From assembly GCA_026645415.1 (NCBI GenBank), contig JAPEVH010000004.1:1-54046 (forward strand): a stretch of DNA of 54,046 nucleotides, written 5' to 3'. Below are positions 51,619-54,046 of the stretch, one piece after another; position 1 is the stretch's first letter, and each line of letters begins with the position of its first letter. The translations under genes were made by a program, and so were the position numbers. This DNA is from Candidatus Electronema sp. (GTDB taxonomy: Bacteria > Desulfobacterota > Desulfobulbia > Desulfobulbales > Desulfobulbaceae). A model generated the notes under the pieces. It had not been told where the DNA came from. It did no database searches and saw nothing but the letters and a program-made list of their open reading frames with translations.

Positions 51619-52224
51619 TTGAGTTTCATTAATCTACGCGAAAAAATTGTTCAGGTAAAAGTTGTTTATTACGGGCCTGGCAGGGGTGGAAAAACCTCAA
51701 ATCTTGAGTATATCAATCGGAAATTCAGCAAGCAGATTCAGTCTGAGATGGTGAGTCTGAAGACGCATGGCGATCGTACTCTTTTCTTTGATTTTCTCCC
51801 TTTTGATATGGGGAAAATCAAAGGCTATGAGTTAAAAATTCAGCTCTACACTGTACCAGGCCAAGTGAAGTACAATGCCACGCGAAAGCTTGTCCTGAAA
51901 GGCGTGGATGGCATTGTTTTTGTTGCTGATGCACAAGAGGCCATGCGAGAAAAAAACATTCGCTCCCTCAATCAGCTTCACGAAAACCTTAAGGAATACA
52001 AAGAGTCGATTTTCAAAATACCTCTGGTTATGCAGTACAACAAGGTTGATCTGCGGGACCAAGGCATACCTATCTTGCCGACATCTGTACTGGAACAGGA
52101 TCTGAACAGCAAGCTGAAGGTACCTTACTTTGAGGCGAGTGCCCTTACTGGACACAATGTCCCTGAAACTCTCAAAAAAATAATATCTCTGACTGTGGTG
52201 TCAGTGCAGAAAAAACTGCTCTGA
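51619..52224 (+). CDS. MglA-like small GTPase
   Basis: A 201-residue Ras-like GTPase of the MglA family starting at TTG (AGGAG 6 bases upstream). The P-loop is GPGRGGKTS, switch I follows around residues 45-58 (SLKTHGDRTLFFDF), the switch II stretch has QLYTVPGQVKYN (the family's TVPGQ in place of DxxGQ), and NKVD gives guanine specificity. MglA sets the leading pole for gliding and pilus motility. It lies between a roadblock gene and a long acidic protein gene. Confidence 0.92.
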   Translation: MSFINLREKIVQVKVVYYGPGRGGKTSNLEYINRKFSKQIQSEMVSLKTHGDRTLFFDFLPFDMGKIKGYELKIQLYTVPGQVKYNATRKLVLKGVDGIVFVADAQEAMREKNIRSLNQLHENLKEYKESIFKIPLVMQYNKVDLRDQGIPILPTSVLEQDLNSKLKVPYFEASALTGHNVPETLKKIISLTVVSVQKKLL

Positions 52225-52283
52225 GTTAAACGTGTTGTATCGGCAATGCTACTACCACGACGCTGACGAGACCGGATAAGACT

Positions 52284-54046
52284 ATGGCCCCTTCAATCAA
52301 CGAGTTTGAAGATCTCACGCAGTTTGCAGACGAGTCGTTTGATACCGAAGAGGTTGATTTGTTTGAATTTGCAGAGGATGACGACTCGCCGCTGCTGAGA
52401 CTCAAATCAATCGTTCTCTCGCTGGAATGGGACATCACTGACGATATCCTAATCGAGTTGAGTGAAGAGCTGGCTAATCTGAAAGCTCTGTGGAAAGATG
52501 ATAAAGTAGCACAAATTTATCTTCAGGGCATGGATAATGTGGGCCAGTATATGCGTGCGGAAGGTGCTTATGCTCATCCTAATGCCATCAAATTATTGCT
52601 CACTCTTTACTACAACTATGAGAAAATAATTTCCTCATCCAGCATCAGCGGCGAGAGTATTACTGCCCTGTTGAAGGCAGATATCCGCAAGTTCAAGGTG
52701 CTCCAGTATCAGATTAGCGCAATGCGGAAGGCACGGACTGATGAGCAAGCACCTGAGACTGTTGTGGTAGAGGAAAAAAAAATAATTGCTGCCACTGAGC
52801 CTGAGAAACCGACTCTTAAAGAAGAGAAGAGCAATATCCCTGAGCCACTTCGCAGCATGGAAGTTACTATTCTTGGACTAGAATGGGAAGTTACTGACGA
52901 GGGTTTAGAGAAATTTCATCAGGAGGCATCTGAGCTGCGTCAACACTTAAGTGGTAACACTGAAGCACAAGTATTGGTCCAAGGCTTGCAAGCCTTAGGT
53001 GCCTATATTCGAGAACAAACAAGTAACGCCCATCCCGACTCCTTCACCATTCTGCATTCATTTTATGATGCGTTGAAGATGCTGCTGGATAGCCCAAATT
53101 TGGCAGCTGAACAACGACGGCAGATCCTCGTGGAGCAGATAGGCAGTCTCAACAGCCTGAAAGATGTTATTGCTAAATCCGTAGCTACTAACAACACGGC
53201 AGCTTCGCCAGAAGCAGAAAAAGTTGTTCCGACTCCAGCAAAAAAGAAGCCTGATACTGCGAAAAAAGCGCAGGTCGCCCAAGAAGAGACAAAATCTGTA
53301 TCTGATGATGAAATGGATATTGATGGGCTATTTGGCCAAGAGGATGATGAAGCAGAGCAACTCGACATTGATGACCTAGAGAACTCTCCTGATGCTCTTT
53401 TTTCAGCACCTTCCCAAGAAAAACAAGCTCCAGCTACCAACAAAACATCTCCTAAAAAAACTAAAATTCCTGATGAGCGTGATGAAGAAGACGAATGGTC
53501 AGAAGATACACTTTTTGGTAGTGCTACAGGCGGTATAACGCCTGCTTTAGCTGATGAGGATGAAGAAGGTGGTTTCAGTACTGGACTGGAGCCAAGCGAC
53601 CTTAGTGAAGCACGAACAGCGGAATTTGATCAAAAATTAGATTCATTTTTTAATTTTGGTGATGAAGGTGGTACAGGAGTTTCCGAAAAAGCAGCAAGTC
53701 AAGAAGATACAGAAAAAGATAAGAAATTAGATAAACAAGCTCAATTGGCGCCTACCTTAGAAGAGGAAGATGATGGAGATGATCCGTTAGATTCTTTCTT
53801 CAATTTTGATGACGACGATACACCTGCGCTGGAAGCTGAGGAAGCAGAAAGCCTGAGCCTAGAGGATGCTGATGAACCAAGCCCTGCTAGACTCTCTGAA
53901 AAAATATCTCAGGTAACTGGACAAGCTCAATTGGCGCCTACCTTAGAAGAGGAAGATGATGGAGATGATCCGTTAGATTCTTTCTTCAATTTTGATGACG
54001 ACGATACACCTGCGCTGGAAGCTGAGGAAGCAGAAAGCCTGAGCCT
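52284..54046 (+). CDS. acidic repeat protein of polarity operon, cut by right edge
   Basis: At least 587 residues; the frame is open to the window end. ATG at 52284 starts 59 bases after the GTPase. Two related helical domains of about 85 residues lie at ~39-120 and ~187-270 (each RxxxIVLxLEWxIT ... VQGxxxxxxYxxxxxxxAHP ... LxxxYxxxxxLL). The remaining ~310 residues are low-complexity and very acidic with Ala-Pro-Lys segments, and contain repeated DPLDSFFNFDDDD blocks. I do not recognise a family. Its position suggests an MglA effector or scaffold, similar in style to acidic Pro-rich polarity proteins such as RomR, though no homology is claimed. Confidence 0.8.
   Translation, partial: MAPSINEFEDLTQFADESFDTEEVDLFEFAEDDDSPLLRLKSIVLSLEWDITDDILIELSEELANLKALWKDDKVAQIYLQGMDNVGQYMRAEGAYAHPNAIKLLLTLYYNYEKIISSSSISGESITALLKADIRKFKVLQYQISAMRKARTDEQAPETVVVEEKKIIAATEPEKPTLKEEKSNIPEPLRSMEVTILGLEWEVTDEGLEKFHQEASELRQHLSGNTEAQVLVQGLQALGAYIREQTSNAHPDSFTILHSFYDALKMLLDSPNLAAEQRRQILVEQIGSLNSLKDVIAKSVATNNTAASPEAEKVVPTPAKKKPDTAKKAQVAQEETKSVSDDEMDIDGLFGQEDDEAEQLDIDDLENSPDALFSAPSQEKQAPATNKTSPKKTKIPDERDEEDEWSEDTLFGSATGGITPALADEDEEGGFSTGLEPSDLSEARTAEFDQKLDSFFNFGDEGGTGVSEKAASQEDTEKDKKLDKQAQLAPTLEEEDDGDDPLDSFFNFDDDDTPALEAEEAESLSLEDADEPSPARLSEKISQVTGQAQLAPTLEEEDDGDDPLDSFFNFDDDDTPALEAEEAESLS
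53735..54046. repeat. 186-bp tandem repeat in acidic protein gene
   Basis: A segment starting ACAAGCTCAATTGGCG at 53735 recurs at 53921; 126 bases are identical before the window ends, so the period is 186 bp (62 residues). An older partial relative (QKLDSFFNFGDEG) precedes it at about 53635. The array may extend beyond the edge. Confidence 0.92.

Overview
The window reads as bacterial chromosome from a Gram-negative, probably Desulfobulbales-like member of the Desulfobacterota. This is inference from gene content and protein flavour: the dnaB region order rpsF-rpsR-DUF2232-rplI-dnaB-leuS-lptE, kdsB and an LptE-type lipoprotein (an LPS outer membrane), MglA/roadblock polarity genes, many GAF/HD-GYP/CHASE2 signalling proteins, and a PTS phosphorelay without a visible sugar permease. 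A cable-bacterium relative is possible but not shown here.

Layout. 1-790: end of an IS630-type transposase, an empty stretch, the 3' part of a tRNA-Pro gene and a terminator. 935-4492: a FecR-domain secreted protein and a CHASE2 adenylate cyclase, an envelope-to-cAMP signalling pair. 4519-12367: CBS protein and aminotransferase (minus strand), an NtrC-type sigma-54 activator, a polyprenyl diphosphate synthase, a REC-GAF-histidine kinase and an aspartate aminotransferase. 12379-15678 (minus): anchored small protein, zinc-dependent phospholipase C-like protein, MtaB tRNA methylthiotransferase and a DUF4395 membrane protein. 15679-18336: a 23-bp-period repeat array, a two-gene operon (small membrane protein plus TPR protein) whose products share a GSGDNV motif, a possible tiny gene and a short tandem repeat. 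18337-19190: stand-alone CZB zinc-binding domain, Cys-rich small protein and tRNA-Leu(CAA) with promoter and terminator. 19232-24308 (minus): tightly overlapping operon of a GAF/HD-GYP phosphodiesterase, a small unknown protein, HPr, Enzyme I, ThiL and a membrane protein.

24584-32253 is the accessory core: a 2175-residue secreted Ig/NHL/RHS polymorphic-toxin-like protein with an AT-richer tip, a block of palindromic repeats enclosing a second 23-bp-period array, and a PIN toxin gene broken by an amber codon with its antitoxin-like partner. 32313-41526: RsmJ, KdsB, malate dehydrogenase, a long YvcK/CofD-like protein, a receiver protein and a heterodimeric ABC exporter. 41624-50876: the ribosomal/replication block, where DnaB carries two inteins, the first with the hallmarks of a class 3 intein. 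51168-54046: roadblock protein, MglA-like GTPase and a long acidic repeat protein running off the edge, probably one cell-polarity operon.

The most unusual items are the class 3 intein in the DnaB P-loop together with a class 1 intein in the same gene; the dispersed 23-bp repeat family; the GSGDNV-tagged membrane/TPR pair; and the MglA operon with its recently duplicated acidic repeats. All assignments come from reading motifs and sequence; no database search was run.
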